A stretch of DNA of 64,000 nucleotides from Desulfovibrio sp. (GCA_016208105.1 JACQYS010000022.1:1-64000), one strand, 5' to 3'. Shown: positions 1-8,248, counted from the first letter of the stretch. The notes: generated by a model from the letters alone, not told the origin. Made by a program: numbers and translations.

Positions 1-66
1 GGCCTTTTCGGTTCCGAACCGGCGCTGGAATGTAATCAGGTCCATATCGTGGTAAGGTTTGGCCAT
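1..66 (-). CDS. IS1595-like transposase, N-terminal fragment (runs off the window)
   Basis: The reverse strand encodes 22 residues starting MAKPYHDMDLITFQRRFGTE. This resembles the opening of IS1595-family transposases, where a D-L-I-x-F-Q-x-R-F segment precedes a CxxC zinc-binding domain (family knowledge). AGGAGG lies at 73-78 on the same strand, six bases before the ATG, so this is a real start. The gene continues beyond base 1, so the catalytic part and completeness cannot be judged. No terminal inverted repeat could be assigned between this gene and position 206. Confidence 0.6.
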   Translation of the reverse strand, partial: MAKPYHDMDLITFQRRFGTEKA

Positions 67-206
67 GGCGAGCCTCCTCAACAGTCTAGATTCTTTCTAT
101 AAAGTATGGAAATTGCGGAGCGAAGGCAATAGCCACGTTTATATATGTGGCAATATATACTAGAAATAGATATTATTTCAGCTCCTTAGTTTTAAGGGGG
201 TTACCG

Positions 207-977
207 ATGGTGAATGCTATTTCAGAATTTATTTCAAAATCTGCATTTGTTGAAGCCACAGCGCTGGCGATAACTATTAGCGCTGTATCGGCAATTATGC
301 TACGATATTTAATGGGAATTCAAAAAAGTATTAATAAGGGTGACGATTCAAATGCTGATAGTTCAGCATCTGAATCAAATGCAAAATACTTTGAAAGACT
401 GCTGAAAAGCTACAAAGAACTTTCTATCGATACTACAGAAAAGAAAAAAATATCAAGATCGGTATTACTATTCGAAGAGTTGTATGACCGCGTACGGTTT
501 TCAAGGACAAGGCTGAGAAATAATCTTAAAACATTGACTATGCATGCTGTAGTCAATCTTGTGTTGGCTGTGTTTGTAATATTTGTTACCTTGTTTTTGT
601 TGGTGTATTTGACGATGGTTAGTTTTAAAGATGGTGATTTGTCTTCACAGCAGATATATTCAAGAATAATATTGCTTGGGTTTGCTCAGTTTACTACGTT
701 TATTTTCATGAAAATTTATAGGTCATTAATGAGTGATATAAAATATATTGTGAACGAAATTACAAACATTGAACAAAAATATATAGCGTTGCATGCGGCA
801 TGTATCTTCAGTGAGAATAAGTCTCTCGACGCAATATTGAACAAATTGGTCAACTGTGAAAGGAACTTTATTTTAAAAAAAGGCGAAACTACGCCAGACA
901 TTGAGAAGGAGAGAATATCACAACTAGATAGCAAGAACTATCTTGGATACTTCAGGAAAGGTTTCTTTAAGAGATAG
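207..977 (+). CDS. AT-rich predicted membrane protein of unknown function
   Basis: A 256-residue protein that I do not recognise. ATG 207 is chosen because AAGGGGG at 194-200 sits six bases upstream; an in-frame start at 147 has no such signal. Three hydrophobic segments are visible, at about residues 14-37, 112-138 and 151-171. A Ser/Asp/Asn-rich stretch follows the first, and a charged, possibly coiled region precedes the second. After the third comes a long polar tail. The AT content is far above that of ffh downstream, and a transposase start lies just upstream, which suggests acquisition by transfer. The topology loosely recalls two- or three-helix membrane effectors of defence systems, but no motif supports a specific family. 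Confidence 0.6.
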   Translation: MVNAISEFISKSAFVEATALAITISAVSAIMLRYLMGIQKSINKGDDSNADSSASESNAKYFERLLKSYKELSIDTTEKKKISRSVLLFEELYDRVRFSRTRLRNNLKTLTMHAVVNLVLAVFVIFVTLFLLVYLTMVSFKDGDLSSQQIYSRIILLGFAQFTTFIFMKIYRSLMSDIKYIVNEITNIEQKYIALHAACIFSENKSLDAILNKLVNCERNFILKKGETTPDIEKERISQLDSKNYLGYFRKGFFKR

Positions 978-980
978 AGT

Positions 981-1010
981 TTGCGGCTAAGAGCATACTC
1001 CGTTTATATT
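981..1010 (+). promoter_or_regulatory. Possible sigma-70 promoter for ffh
   Basis: TTGCGG at 981-986 and TATATT at 1005-1010 are 18 bases apart. The -10 is good but the -35 is weak. It starts just after the AT-rich gene and would make a leader running through the hairpin at 1057-1083 into ffh. Confidence 0.25.
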
Positions 1011-1056
1011 GGCGATGCTCGTTCGAGCTTGATGGGGCATTGCCCCTTGACTTGAC

Positions 1057-1091
1057 AGCCCTCCCTGGCTAAGGGGGAGGGCTTTATTTTT
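1057..1091 (+). terminator. Intrinsic terminator, or attenuator, before ffh
   Basis: AGCCCTCCC at 1057-1065 pairs perfectly with GGGAGGGCT at 1075-1083 around a nine-base loop. TTATTTTT follows directly. It ends only 23 bases before the ffh start codon, so it either terminates the upstream AT-rich gene or lies within the ffh leader. Confidence 0.75.
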
Positions 1092-1114
1092 CCAGAAAGC
1101 CTGAAGAAGGGACC

Positions 1115-2575
1115 ATGTTCGAAAGCCTGCAAGACCGCCTCGAGTCGGTATTCAAAAAGATACGCGGCCACGCCCGCCTGGATGAGGACAACATCCAGGA
1201 GGCCCTGCGCGAGGTGCGCCTAGCCCTCCTGGAAGCTGACGTAAACTTCAAGGTGGTCAAGGCCTTCACCGAGCGCGTGAAGGAACGCGCCCTGGGCCAG
1301 GACGTGATGAAGTCCCTCACGCCCGGGCAGATGGTGGTCAAGATCGTCCACGACGAGATCTTGGCGCTTCTGGGCGGCGAGGCCCAGACCGTGGACTTCC
1401 GCCACAAGCCGCTCATCATCATGATGGTCGGCCTGCAGGGCTCGGGCAAGACGACCACCACCTCCAAGCTGGCCCTGTGGCTGCGGCGCAACCACAAGCG
1501 CAAACCCTATCTGGTCCCTGCCGACGTGTACCGTCCCGCGGCCATCGACCAGTTGCACAAGCTGGCCGCGCAGCTCGATTTCCCGGCCTATCCGTCCACC
1601 ACGGAAATGAAGCCCGTGGACATCTGCCGCGACGCGGTGGACAAGGCCGCCCAGGCCGGACACGATGTGGTCATCCTGGACACCGCCGGGCGTCTGCACA
1701 TCGACGAGCCCCTCATGGAGGAGCTCAAGGCCATCAAGGATGCCGTGGGACCCCACGAAATCCTCTTCGTGGCCGACGCCATGACCGGCCAGGACGCCGT
1801 GACCGTGGCCGACAGCTTCAACGCGCGGTTGGATATTTCCGGCGTCGTACTCACCAAGATGGACGGTGACGCCCGTGGCGGCGCGGCCCTTTCCATCAAG
1901 GAAGTCACGGGCAAGCCCATCAAGTTCGTGGGCGTTGGCGAAAAGGCCTCGGACCTGGAGATCTTCCACCCGGACCGCGCCGCGTCGCGCATTCTGGGCA
2001 TGGGCGACATCCTTTCGCTCATCGAAAAAGCCCAGGAAGAATTCGACGTGGGCGAGGCCCAGGAGATGGAGCGCAAGCTCCGCCAGGCCCAGTTCACCTT
2101 GGACGACTTCCGCACCCAGATGCGCCGGGTGAAGAAGCTTGGGTCCATCGAGTCCATCATGAAGATGATCCCGGGCATGGGCAAGCTCACCAAGCAGCTG
2201 GGCGAAATCCAGATGCCTGAGAAAGAGATGGCCCGCCTGGAAGCCATAATAAGCTCCATGACCAAGAAGGAGCGCCTTGAGCCCAAGGTGATAAACCAGA
2301 GCCGCAAGGAACGCATCGCCAAGGGGTCCGGCACCCAGGTGGGCGACGTGACGGCTCTGTTGAAGAATTTCGAGCAGATGCGCATGATGATGCAGCGCAT
2401 GATGGGTGGCGGCAAGATGCCCAAGATGGGCGGAATGCCGGGCGGGCGCATGCCGGGCGGAATGCCCGGGATGGCCGGCATGGGCGGAATGGCTGGAATG
2501 GCCGGCGCCATGTCCGGCAAGGGCAGCCCCACCAAGAAGAAAAAGGACAAGCGCAAGAAAAAGAAGAAGCGCTAA
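1115..2575 (+). CDS. ffh: Signal recognition particle protein Ffh (SRP54)
   Basis: A 486-residue GTPase that binds 4.5S RNA and nascent signal sequences and delivers ribosomes to FtsY at the membrane. The N domain comes first, then the NG GTPase with GLQGSGKTTTT (P-loop), DTAGRLH and TKMDGDARGG, and then the M domain. The C-terminus is rich in methionine and glycine and ends in a lysine/arginine tail, which suits the hydrophobic groove and RNA contact. The length is slightly above the usual 450 because of this Met/Gly-rich tail. An AAGGGA element precedes the ATG. It heads the rpsP-khpA-rimM-trmD-rplS block. Confidence 0.97.
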   Translation: MFESLQDRLESVFKKIRGHARLDEDNIQEALREVRLALLEADVNFKVVKAFTERVKERALGQDVMKSLTPGQMVVKIVHDEILALLGGEAQTVDFRHKPLIIMMVGLQGSGKTTTTSKLALWLRRNHKRKPYLVPADVYRPAAIDQLHKLAAQLDFPAYPSTTEMKPVDICRDAVDKAAQAGHDVVILDTAGRLHIDEPLMEELKAIKDAVGPHEILFVADAMTGQDAVTVADSFNARLDISGVVLTKMDGDARGGAALSIKEVTGKPIKFVGVGEKASDLEIFHPDRAASRILGMGDILSLIEKAQEEFDVGEAQEMERKLRQAQFTLDDFRTQMRRVKKLGSIESIMKMIPGMGKLTKQLGEIQMPEKEMARLEAIISSMTKKERLEPKVINQSRKERIAKGSGTQVGDVTALLKNFEQMRMMMQRMMGGGKMPKMGGMPGGRMPGGMPGMAGMGGMAGMAGAMSGKGSPTKKKKDKRKKKKKR

Positions 2576-2615
2576 CAGCCGTTCAAAAGCGCCAGCTGGA
2601 TTTTTGAACAGGCTG
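2576..2615 (+). promoter_or_regulatory. Intercistronic hairpin between ffh and rpsP
   Basis: Starting right after the ffh stop, 2576-2588 (CAGCC then GTTCAAAA) pairs with 2602-2615 (TTTTGAAC, one bulged A, GGCTG). No clean U-run follows, so a processing, stabilising or partial-attenuation role fits better than full termination. Confidence 0.55.
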
Positions 2616-2736
2616 TCAAGATCGGCTTTTACAATGGGCTGCTAACGGCGGCGTCCGCTATCGTCCCGACCGGACAGGGGCGGACTTGCCAGAACACGAA
2701 AACACGTTACATATCCTCATCGGGGGTGAATTGAGT

Positions 2737-2982
2737 ATGGCTATGAAACTGAGACTTACCAGAATGGGTTCCAAGAAGCGTCCCTTTTACCGCATCGTCG
2801 CCATGGACAGCGCCACCAGGCGCGATGGCCGTGCGCTGGACTACGTCGGGCACTACAACCCGATGGTCGAGCCTGCCGAGATCACTGTGGACGCCGAAAA
2901 GGTTGCCAAGTGGATCGAGCGCGGCGCAAAGCCCACCGATACGGTGGCGGCGCTGCTGCGCAAGGCCGGCGTGAAGCAGTAG
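2737..2982 (+). CDS. rpsP: 30S ribosomal protein S16
   Basis: An 81-residue protein of the small subunit body that binds 16S rRNA during early assembly. It opens [20 protein letters not shown] and contains [15 protein letters not shown], both hallmark S16 segments. ATG 2737 is chosen over an upstream in-frame start at 2686 because it matches the family N-terminus and follows GGGGGT at 2722-2727. It lies in the usual ffh-rpsP-KH-rimM order. Confidence 0.96.
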   Translation: MAMKLRLTRMGSKKRPFYRIVAMDSATRRDGRALDYVGHYNPMVEPAEITVDAEKVAKWIERGAKPTDTVAALLRKAGVKQ

Positions 2983-3040
2983 TTCCCGCGTCTCGCCAGA
3001 TGCGGCGCCGGGAAGCGTGAGAACCACACGGAGGCGCCAC

Positions 3041-3274
3041 ATGTTGAAAGACCTGATAGAATACGTCGCCAGGTCGCTTGTCGATAACCCCGACGCCGTG
3101 CAGGTGAAGGAGATCGAGGGCGAGCAGACGTCGGTTATCGAGCTCAAGGTCGCCAAAGAGGACCTGGGCAAGGTGATCGGCAAGCAGGGGCGCACGGCCA
3201 GGGCCATGCGCACCATCCTGGGAGCGGCGTCCACCAAGGCGCGCAAGCGCTCGGTGCTGGAAATCCTGGAATAG
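3041..3274 (+). CDS. khpA: KH-domain RNA-binding protein KhpA
   Basis: A 77-residue single KH domain protein. The RNA-binding GxxG loop is GKQG, within the segment [17 protein letters not shown]. Members bind RNA, often with KhpB, and take part in ribosome and small-RNA processes (family knowledge). ATG 3041 follows GGAGGCG closely; an in-frame start 24 bases earlier lacks an SD. It lies between rpsP and rimM, its usual place. Confidence 0.93.
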   Translation: MLKDLIEYVARSLVDNPDAVQVKEIEGEQTSVIELKVAKEDLGKVIGKQGRTARAMRTILGAASTKARKRSVLEILE

Positions 3275-3292
3275 GGCCTGGAGGCCCTGGGA

Positions 3293-3814
3293 TTGACTCA
3301 AACCAAGCTGGTGGTCATCGGTGGGGTGGTGAAGCCCCACGGTATCCGGGGGGAGTTCAGCGTGGTCAACCATGCTGACTCCCCTGCGTTGTATTCGCCG
3401 GGCAGGCGTCTGGGAATTCGTGCGCCCGGCAAGCCGGAACGCTACGTGGAGGTGCTGACCTGCCGTCCCCATCAGGGAAGGCTTCTTCTCACCATCAAGG
3501 GCGTGACGGACAGGGACGCCGCCGACGCCCTGAGAGGGATGGAAGTGGTGATGCCAGCTGACGATCTGCCGGAACTGTCGGAAGGCGAGGTCTACCTGCA
3601 CGAGATCGTCGGGTTCGACGTGGTGCTGGAGGACGGAGCCAAGGTAGGCGTGCTGGAGGGATTCCTGGACGTACCGGGCCAGGACCTGTGGGTGATCCGC
3701 TCCCCCGAGGGCAAGGAGATACTCCTGCCCGCCCACGAGGAGACTGTGCCGGAGATAGACATGGACTTACGGCGCGTGGTCATTGCGCCGCCTCCGGGGC
3801 TTCTGGAACTGTAA
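3293..3814 (+). CDS. rimM: 16S rRNA processing protein RimM
   Basis: A 173-residue ribosome maturation factor that helps assemble the head of the 30S subunit and binds S19. The N-terminal barrel opens with VVKPHGIRGEF, and the PRC-like barrel has VYLHEIVGFDVV and GKEILLPAHEETV. The start is TTG 3293, with GGAGG at 3280-3284. No ATG lies near the conserved N-terminus, so a non-ATG start is needed. The stop is followed by a sharp drop in GC content where the nuclease gene begins. Confidence 0.94.
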   Translation: MTQTKLVVIGGVVKPHGIRGEFSVVNHADSPALYSPGRRLGIRAPGKPERYVEVLTCRPHQGRLLLTIKGVTDRDAADALRGMEVVMPADDLPELSEGEVYLHEIVGFDVVLEDGAKVGVLEGFLDVPGQDLWVIRSPEGKEILLPAHEETVPEIDMDLRRVVIAPPPGLLEL

Positions 3815-3897
3815 AATACTCTTTACTCGTCTCGATTGCCCTCTTTCGAGCTTTTGTTTCCCGCGTGTGCTCCAATCTTGTTTCAGATGGAGTGGTC

Positions 3898-4791
3898 ATG
3901 ATTGACTTCAAAGAAATTTCTTCTCCAGAAGTTTGGGAATTGTTTACCAGAGATTTTCTGGCAGACATGGGCTTTGATATTGTTTCTTCTCCTGATCGCG
4001 GGGCTGATGGGGGGAAAGATTTTATCGTATCTGAAAGAGTTGTTGGCTTGGCGTCAGTACATAGGTTGCTAACTATGGTCAGCTGCAAGCACAATATTTT
4101 TTCAGGTAAGTCTGTGAAAGAATCTGATGAGCAAAACATCCTTGAGAGGATGAAGGCCTTTAGAGCAGACTGTTTTATAGGAATGTATTCTACACTGCCA
4201 AGTGCAGCGTTAAACACAAGGCTCCAGCGGTTGGTCGACAGTGGCCAAATTAAGTCTTTTAAAGTTTATGACCATAGGTTGATTGAAAAAGAATTGATAG
4301 AGGATAGTAATAGCAAGTTGTTACTTAGGTATTTCCCGGAGTCATACAGTGTTATTAAGCCTATTCATAATATTGTTGATGAGTATGTTCCAGCGCTATG
4401 TGAAATTTGTGGAGAAGATTTATTAAAAAAGTCAGTTCACAATGAATACTCAGCAAATGTAGTTTTTGCATATAATAGAGATAGTGAAATAATTGAAAAA
4501 GTTTATTGCGCTTGTAAAGGAAGGGCATGTGATTCATATCTTGAAAATCAATTGTTCGAAAAAGGACTGATGACACGATGGATAGACTTACAGGATCTGT
4601 TTATCCCCGGAAGGTTTTTACAGCATATCTTGGGTGTGATGAATGAGATGCGAGATGGCTATGATAAGTACACGGATTCTGCATGGAAGGAGCATAGGGA
4701 TATTTTGATTGCTGTAGCTCAACGTGTTCTCAGGGTTACAACTAAGAGAGAGCGTGACCGGATGCTAACCTTGTTGCAGCTTAATTTTTAA
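3898..4791 (+). CDS. Mrr-like restriction endonuclease-fold protein with zinc-binding tail
   Basis: A 297-residue AT-rich protein. The N-terminal half has the layout of a PD-(D/E)xK nuclease of the Mrr type: GADGGKD (Asp41), then VSCKHN (Lys64) about 23 residues on. In Mrr the residue two before the lysine is usually Gln or Glu; here it is Ser62, so activity is uncertain. The C-terminal half has C168-x2-C171 and C204-x-C206 with C211 close by, a likely zinc-binding module. ATG 3898 follows GGAG. Base composition differs strongly from rimM and trmD, so it is probably a transferred gene in a housekeeping operon. Its stop is three bases before the trmD ATG. A defence role is an inference from the fold. 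Confidence 0.7.
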   Translation: MIDFKEISSPEVWELFTRDFLADMGFDIVSSPDRGADGGKDFIVSERVVGLASVHRLLTMVSCKHNIFSGKSVKESDEQNILERMKAFRADCFIGMYSTLPSAALNTRLQRLVDSGQIKSFKVYDHRLIEKELIEDSNSKLLLRYFPESYSVIKPIHNIVDEYVPALCEICGEDLLKKSVHNEYSANVVFAYNRDSEIIEKVYCACKGRACDSYLENQLFEKGLMTRWIDLQDLFIPGRFLQHILGVMNEMRDGYDKYTDSAWKEHRDILIAVAQRVLRVTTKRERDRMLTLLQLNF

Positions 4792-4794
4792 TCA

Positions 4795-6072
4795 ATGCGC
4801 TTCACCATTCTCTCTCTCTTTCCGGAATTCTTCGATTCACCGCTGAACTGCGGCCTTCTGGGCAAGGCCCGGCAGCAGGGCGTGGTCGAATTCGCGCTGG
4901 TGAACCCCCGGGACTTTGCCGACAACAAACACAAATCCGTGGACGACCGCCCCTACGGCGGCGGGCCGGGCATGGTCATGGCCCTGGACCCGCTGGCCAA
5001 GGCCCTGCGTTCCATCGAGAACCCCGGGCGCATGCTTCTTCTCTCACCGCGCGGCCGCAGGCTCGACCAAAATTTCGCCCGCGAGCTCTCGGCCGAGCCG
5101 TCGCTCACCATCCTGTGCGGTCGGTACGAGGGAATAGACGAACGCCTCCTGGACCTCTTCCCTATCGAACTGGTTTCCGCCGGGGACTTCGTTCTGTCCG
5201 GCGGAGAATCCGCGTCCCTGTGTTTGATCGAATCCGTGGCCAGGCTGCTGCCCGGCTTCATGGGCAAGGAAGAATCGGGAGACGAGGAGAGCTTTTCGGC
5301 CGGGCTCCTGGAATACCCGCACTACACACGGCCAGAAGTCTACGAAGGGCTCGCCGTTCCGGACGTTCTTCTGGGGGGAGACCACGCCAAGGTCCGAACC
5401 TGGAGGCGCGAGCAGTCCCTGGTCCAGACCCTGGCCCGGCGCCCCGAACTCCTCGCGGAGGCTCCGCTTACCGCCAAAGACCGCGAATTTCTGGCCTTAA
5501 AATCGCGCACGCTCCTGGCCAGGAACCTGCACATAGCCCTTGTTCACGGACCGGTGCTCAATAAATTCGGCCAGACCGTCACTGTGTCCTTGACCAACCT
5601 TGACCTGCACGATATAGCCCGCATTTCCCGAACATATGGACTCTCGGGATTCACGGTGGTCACTCCTCTGGAGGACCAGCGCGCGTTGGCCGCGACGCTC
5701 ACCGGTCACTGGACCGGGGGGGCGGGCGGGCAGGCCAATCCCGACAGAGCCGAGGCTCTCGGGAAGGTCCGGGTGGAAGCGACCCTTGAGGACGCCATAG
5801 CCCGAGTGAGGCAGGAAGCCGGACAGGACCCCTGGGTTCTGGCAACAAGCGCCAGACCGGACGGAGCCGTGACCCCGGCCCGGATTCGCGAAGCCCTGCG
5901 GGAACGCCCGGCCATCCTGGTTCTGGGAACAGGATCAGGACTCGCGCCAGAGGCTCTGGCCCTGACGAACGCCCAGGTGGCCCCGGTCAGGCCCTATGGC
6001 GGCTACAACCACCTTTCGGTGCGTTCGGCCGCCGCGATCCTCACGGACCGCATACTTGGAGACATTTTTTGA
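4795..6072 (+). CDS. trmD: tRNA (guanine37-N1)-methyltransferase TrmD fused to a C-terminal RNA methyltransferase-like domain
   Basis: A 425-residue protein. Residues 1 to about 235 are TrmD, a trefoil-knot enzyme that makes m1G37 in tRNA using SAM; PYGGGPGMV, GRYEGIDERLL and GDFVLSGGE are visible. Residues from about 245 form a second knot-like domain of the TM1570/PF09936 type, ending with YNHLSVRSAAAIL. That domain is adjacent or fused to TrmD in several lineages including Desulfovibrio (family knowledge); its substrate is not clear. No SD precedes ATG 4795, and the upstream nuclease gene stops three bases earlier, so initiation probably depends on translational coupling. Confidence 0.93.
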   Translation: MRFTILSLFPEFFDSPLNCGLLGKARQQGVVEFALVNPRDFADNKHKSVDDRPYGGGPGMVMALDPLAKALRSIENPGRMLLLSPRGRRLDQNFARELSAEPSLTILCGRYEGIDERLLDLFPIELVSAGDFVLSGGESASLCLIESVARLLPGFMGKEESGDEESFSAGLLEYPHYTRPEVYEGLAVPDVLLGGDHAKVRTWRREQSLVQTLARRPELLAEAPLTAKDREFLALKSRTLLARNLHIALVHGPVLNKFGQTVTVSLTNLDLHDIARISRTYGLSGFTVVTPLEDQRALAATLTGHWTGGAGGQANPDRAEALGKVRVEATLEDAIARVRQEAGQDPWVLATSARPDGAVTPARIREALRERPAILVLGTGSGLAPEALALTNAQVAPVRPYGGYNHLSVRSAAAILTDRILGDIF

Positions 6073-6107
6073 GCTTCCCAGCGAAGCCAGTCATAAGGAG
6101 ATAGGCC

Positions 6108-6461
6108 ATGGACATCATCCGTCAGATCGAATCCGAGCACATCCGCCTGGATATGCCCAAGTTCAAGCCCGGCGACACCGTCAAGGTGCACTTCCGCATT
6201 CTCGAGGGCGAGAAGGAGCGCATCCAGGTGTTCCAGGGCGCGGTGCTCAGGCTGCGCAAGGGCCGCACCGACAGCACTTTCACGGTGCGCAAGGTGTCCG
6301 ATGGCGTTGGCGTGGAGCGCATTTTCCCCATGTTTTCGCCCTTCATCGAGCGCGTCGAAGTCCTCATCGAGGGCAAGGTCCGCCGTTCGCGCCTGTATTA
6401 CCTGCGCAAGCTCAAGGGCAAGGCCTCGCGCATCAAGGCCAAGAACGACTGGAACAACTAA
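6108..6461 (+). CDS. rplS: 50S ribosomal protein L19
   Basis: A 117-residue protein at the subunit interface of the large subunit. It starts [20 protein letters not shown] and contains [21 protein letters not shown] and VERIFP, diagnostic of L19. AAGGAG lies eight bases upstream of the ATG. It follows trmD as in most bacteria. Confidence 0.97.
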   Translation: MDIIRQIESEHIRLDMPKFKPGDTVKVHFRILEGEKERIQVFQGAVLRLRKGRTDSTFTVRKVSDGVGVERIFPMFSPFIERVEVLIEGKVRRSRLYYLRKLKGKASRIKAKNDWNN

Positions 6462-6483
6462 GGTTTTCCTGTTTTACGGCCAG

Positions 6484-6520
6484 CCCCCGGCCGGACGCAT
6501 TTCCACAGGGGGGCCGGGGG
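6484..6520 (+). promoter_or_regulatory. GC-rich hairpin after rplS
   Basis: CCCCCGGCC at 6484-6492 pairs with GGCCGGGGG at 6512-6520 around a 19-base loop. No U-run follows. It lies between rplS and a small gene and may protect or partly end the ribosomal transcript. Confidence 0.4.
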
Positions 6521-6572
6521 GGAGCGCGCTTATGGGCGAAGCTTTCCCCCGGTCTTTTTCGAGGAGCCGAAC

Positions 6573-6773
6573 ATGTTCGCCTATGGAATCACTCCGCCGG
6601 TTTCCGACCCCATTGCCGATCCCTTGAAGGACCCTGTCTATGGCGAAGCCTTGACCTACAGGGCAGAGCTCCAGGCCGTGCGTGAACCGCAGTGCGTGGG
6701 AGCTCCGAATTGCGAGGTGGCTTCGGGCGCGCCGGAACTCTCCCTGGCTTTCGATCCCGGCCTGGACGGCTAA
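6573..6773 (+). CDS. Small protein with DPxx tetrapeptide repeat
   Basis: A 66-residue protein of unknown function. ATG 6573 follows GAGGAG at a good distance. Its N-terminus holds a regular four-residue repeat, PPVS-DPIA-DPLK-DPVY at about residues 8-23, so proline recurs every fourth position. A small protein at 24400 in the T6SS region has the same arrangement, and one at 24596 has a shorter run. The remainder is polar, with two cysteines (QCVGAPNC). No signal peptide or membrane segment is visible. Confidence 0.55.
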   Translation: MFAYGITPPVSDPIADPLKDPVYGEALTYRAELQAVREPQCVGAPNCEVASGAPELSLAFDPGLDG

Positions 6774-6778
6774 GCTCG

Positions 6779-6813
6779 CGATTTTGAAAACCATGAAGAT
6801 GTTTTCAAAATCG
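6779..6813 (+). promoter_or_regulatory. Perfect 13-bp hairpin before rnhB
   Basis: CGATTTTGAAAAC at 6779-6791 pairs perfectly with GTTTTCAAAATCG at 6801-6813 around a nine-base loop. It begins a few bases after the small DPxx gene ends. The T-rich stretch that follows is broken, so terminator strength is uncertain. Confidence 0.5.
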
Positions 6814-6896
6814 AATTCGCTCTTTCTTGCTGCCGCTTTGCACATTCGTGCGAGCAGTTCCCGCGGAACAGGCGCTCATCCGCCAGGACGGCCGGC

Positions 6897-7508
6897 ATGA
6901 TGGCCGGAGTGGACGAGGCGGGGCGTGGCTGCCTGGCCGGGCCTGTGGTGGCCGGAGCCGTCATCCTGCCGGATTCTTTTGACCTGCCCGGACTCACGGA
7001 TTCCAAGAAGCTCACAGCGCCGCGCCGCGCCGTTCTCGAACCCGCCATCAAAAGCCAGGCCGTGGCCTGGGGCCTGGGCGTAATCTGGCCCGCCACCATC
7101 GACCGCATCAACATCCTTCAGGCCACTTTCCGGGCCATGGCCAGGGCAGTTGCCGTGCTCAAGGTTCATCCGCTCTCGCTTGAAATTGACGGCGACAAGA
7201 TCATTCCCTCGCATCTTCTGCAAACCGGCTCCCTGGCCCAGAAGGCCGTGGTGGGCGGGGATGCGCTGGTTCCGGCAATCTCGGCGGCCTCCATCCTGGC
7301 CAAGACCTTTCGCGACCGGCTCATGGAGAGCCTGGACAAGCGTTACTTGGGCTACGGCCTGCGCGAGCACAAGGGTTACGGCACGGCCGACCACCTGGCC
7401 GCCATCATCCGGCTTGGGCCCTGCCGCCAGCACCGACTGAGCTTCAGGGGCGTGCTGCCGGAAAAGCCATCCAAGGCCCAGGTTCAGGGCAGCCTGCTTG
7501 GCATCTGA
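6897..7508 (+). CDS. rnhB: Ribonuclease HII
   Basis: A 203-residue endonuclease that cuts the RNA strand of RNA-DNA hybrids and starts removal of misincorporated ribonucleotides. [15 protein letters not shown] carries the first catalytic Asp-Glu, LTDSKKL follows, SLEIDGDKI carries a later acidic residue, and [13 protein letters not shown] is a strongly conserved helix. Two consecutive ATGs at 6897 and 6900 could start; the SD is weak. It lies between rplS and yraN, the usual order in this group. Confidence 0.94.
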   Translation: MMAGVDEAGRGCLAGPVVAGAVILPDSFDLPGLTDSKKLTAPRRAVLEPAIKSQAVAWGLGVIWPATIDRINILQATFRAMARAVAVLKVHPLSLEIDGDKIIPSHLLQTGSLAQKAVVGGDALVPAISAASILAKTFRDRLMESLDKRYLGYGLREHKGYGTADHLAAIIRLGPCRQHRLSFRGVLPEKPSKAQVQGSLLGI

Positions 7509-7551
7509 CGGGCATTCAGGCAAATCGTCTGAAGAACCGGAGAAAACGCCC

Positions 7552-7956
7552 ATGCCCGCCGAACATCTTGCGCTTGGCCGCCAGGGCGAGGACGAGGCCG
7601 TTAAGCTCCTCTCCTCCCTGGGGTACACCATCCTTGCCCGCAACCACCGCTGCCGCCTGGGGGAGGTGGACATTGTCTGCCGCCATGAGGGCGTGATCGT
7701 GTTCGTTGAGGTGAAGACCCGCGCCCAGGACAGCCTGGGAAGCGGAGCGGAGGCCGTGGACAGGCGAAAACGCTCGCGCATCGTCAAGGCCTGCGCGGAC
7801 TATCTTTCCGCGAATGGGTTGTGGGACAAACCGTGCCGGTTCGATGTGGTGAGCGTGGTCCGCCAAGGCGAAAGACTCTTGGCCGAGCACTATCCCGATG
7901 GGTTTCAGGTGGAATTCGAGGCGGGGAAGGGAGCCAAAGGCTGGCAGCCCTGGTGA
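7552..7956 (+). CDS. yraN: YraN/UPF0102 endonuclease-fold protein
   Basis: A 134-residue protein with a PD-(D/E)xK-like core: LGRQGEDEAVKLL, then GEVDIVC and VFVEVKTR. The family is widespread but its role is not settled; a link with DNA recombination or repair is suggested by its fold. ATG 7552 with CGGAG upstream matches the family N-terminus; the longer frame would overlap rnhB. Confidence 0.9.
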   Translation: MPAEHLALGRQGEDEAVKLLSSLGYTILARNHRCRLGEVDIVCRHEGVIVFVEVKTRAQDSLGSGAEAVDRRKRSRIVKACADYLSANGLWDKPCRFDVVSVVRQGERLLAEHYPDGFQVEFEAGKGAKGWQPW

Positions 7957-7965
7957 CGGGCTTGG

Positions 7966-8178
7966 CTAAATCACCACGTTTCCGATGATCCGGCCCTTCT
8001 CGAACTGATCGTAGAGCCCGGTCCAGGCGTTCACCGAGACCGGGGGCGGAGCGGGGCTCTGGGCGAAATTGACCATGGCCGCCTGCTGCGTGTCGAAGGT
8101 GATCAGGCTTTGGGACCTGGCCATGGAGATGGGGCCGTTGGTGCCGACATTGTAACTTGGATCAGCCATATATTTCAT
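7966..8178 (-). CDS. Small hypothetical protein
   Basis: A possible 70-residue protein on the reverse strand between yraN and rsmI. The start codon is preceded by GGGA; an alternative ATG lies three codons in. The sequence has a Pro-rich patch (APPPVSVNAW) and ends with a hydrophobic tail, but no family is recognised. It is supported by filling an otherwise empty gap. Confidence 0.45.
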   Translation of the reverse strand: MKYMADPSYNVGTNGPISMARSQSLITFDTQQAAMVNFAQSPAPPPVSVNAWTGLYDQFEKGRIIGNVVI

Positions 8179-8248
8179 CTAGTCCCGTGAACATTGTGTG
8201 TCAATGCCCGGCCTTGCTTTCGCCCGGCTGTCATGGAATAGGGCTTCC

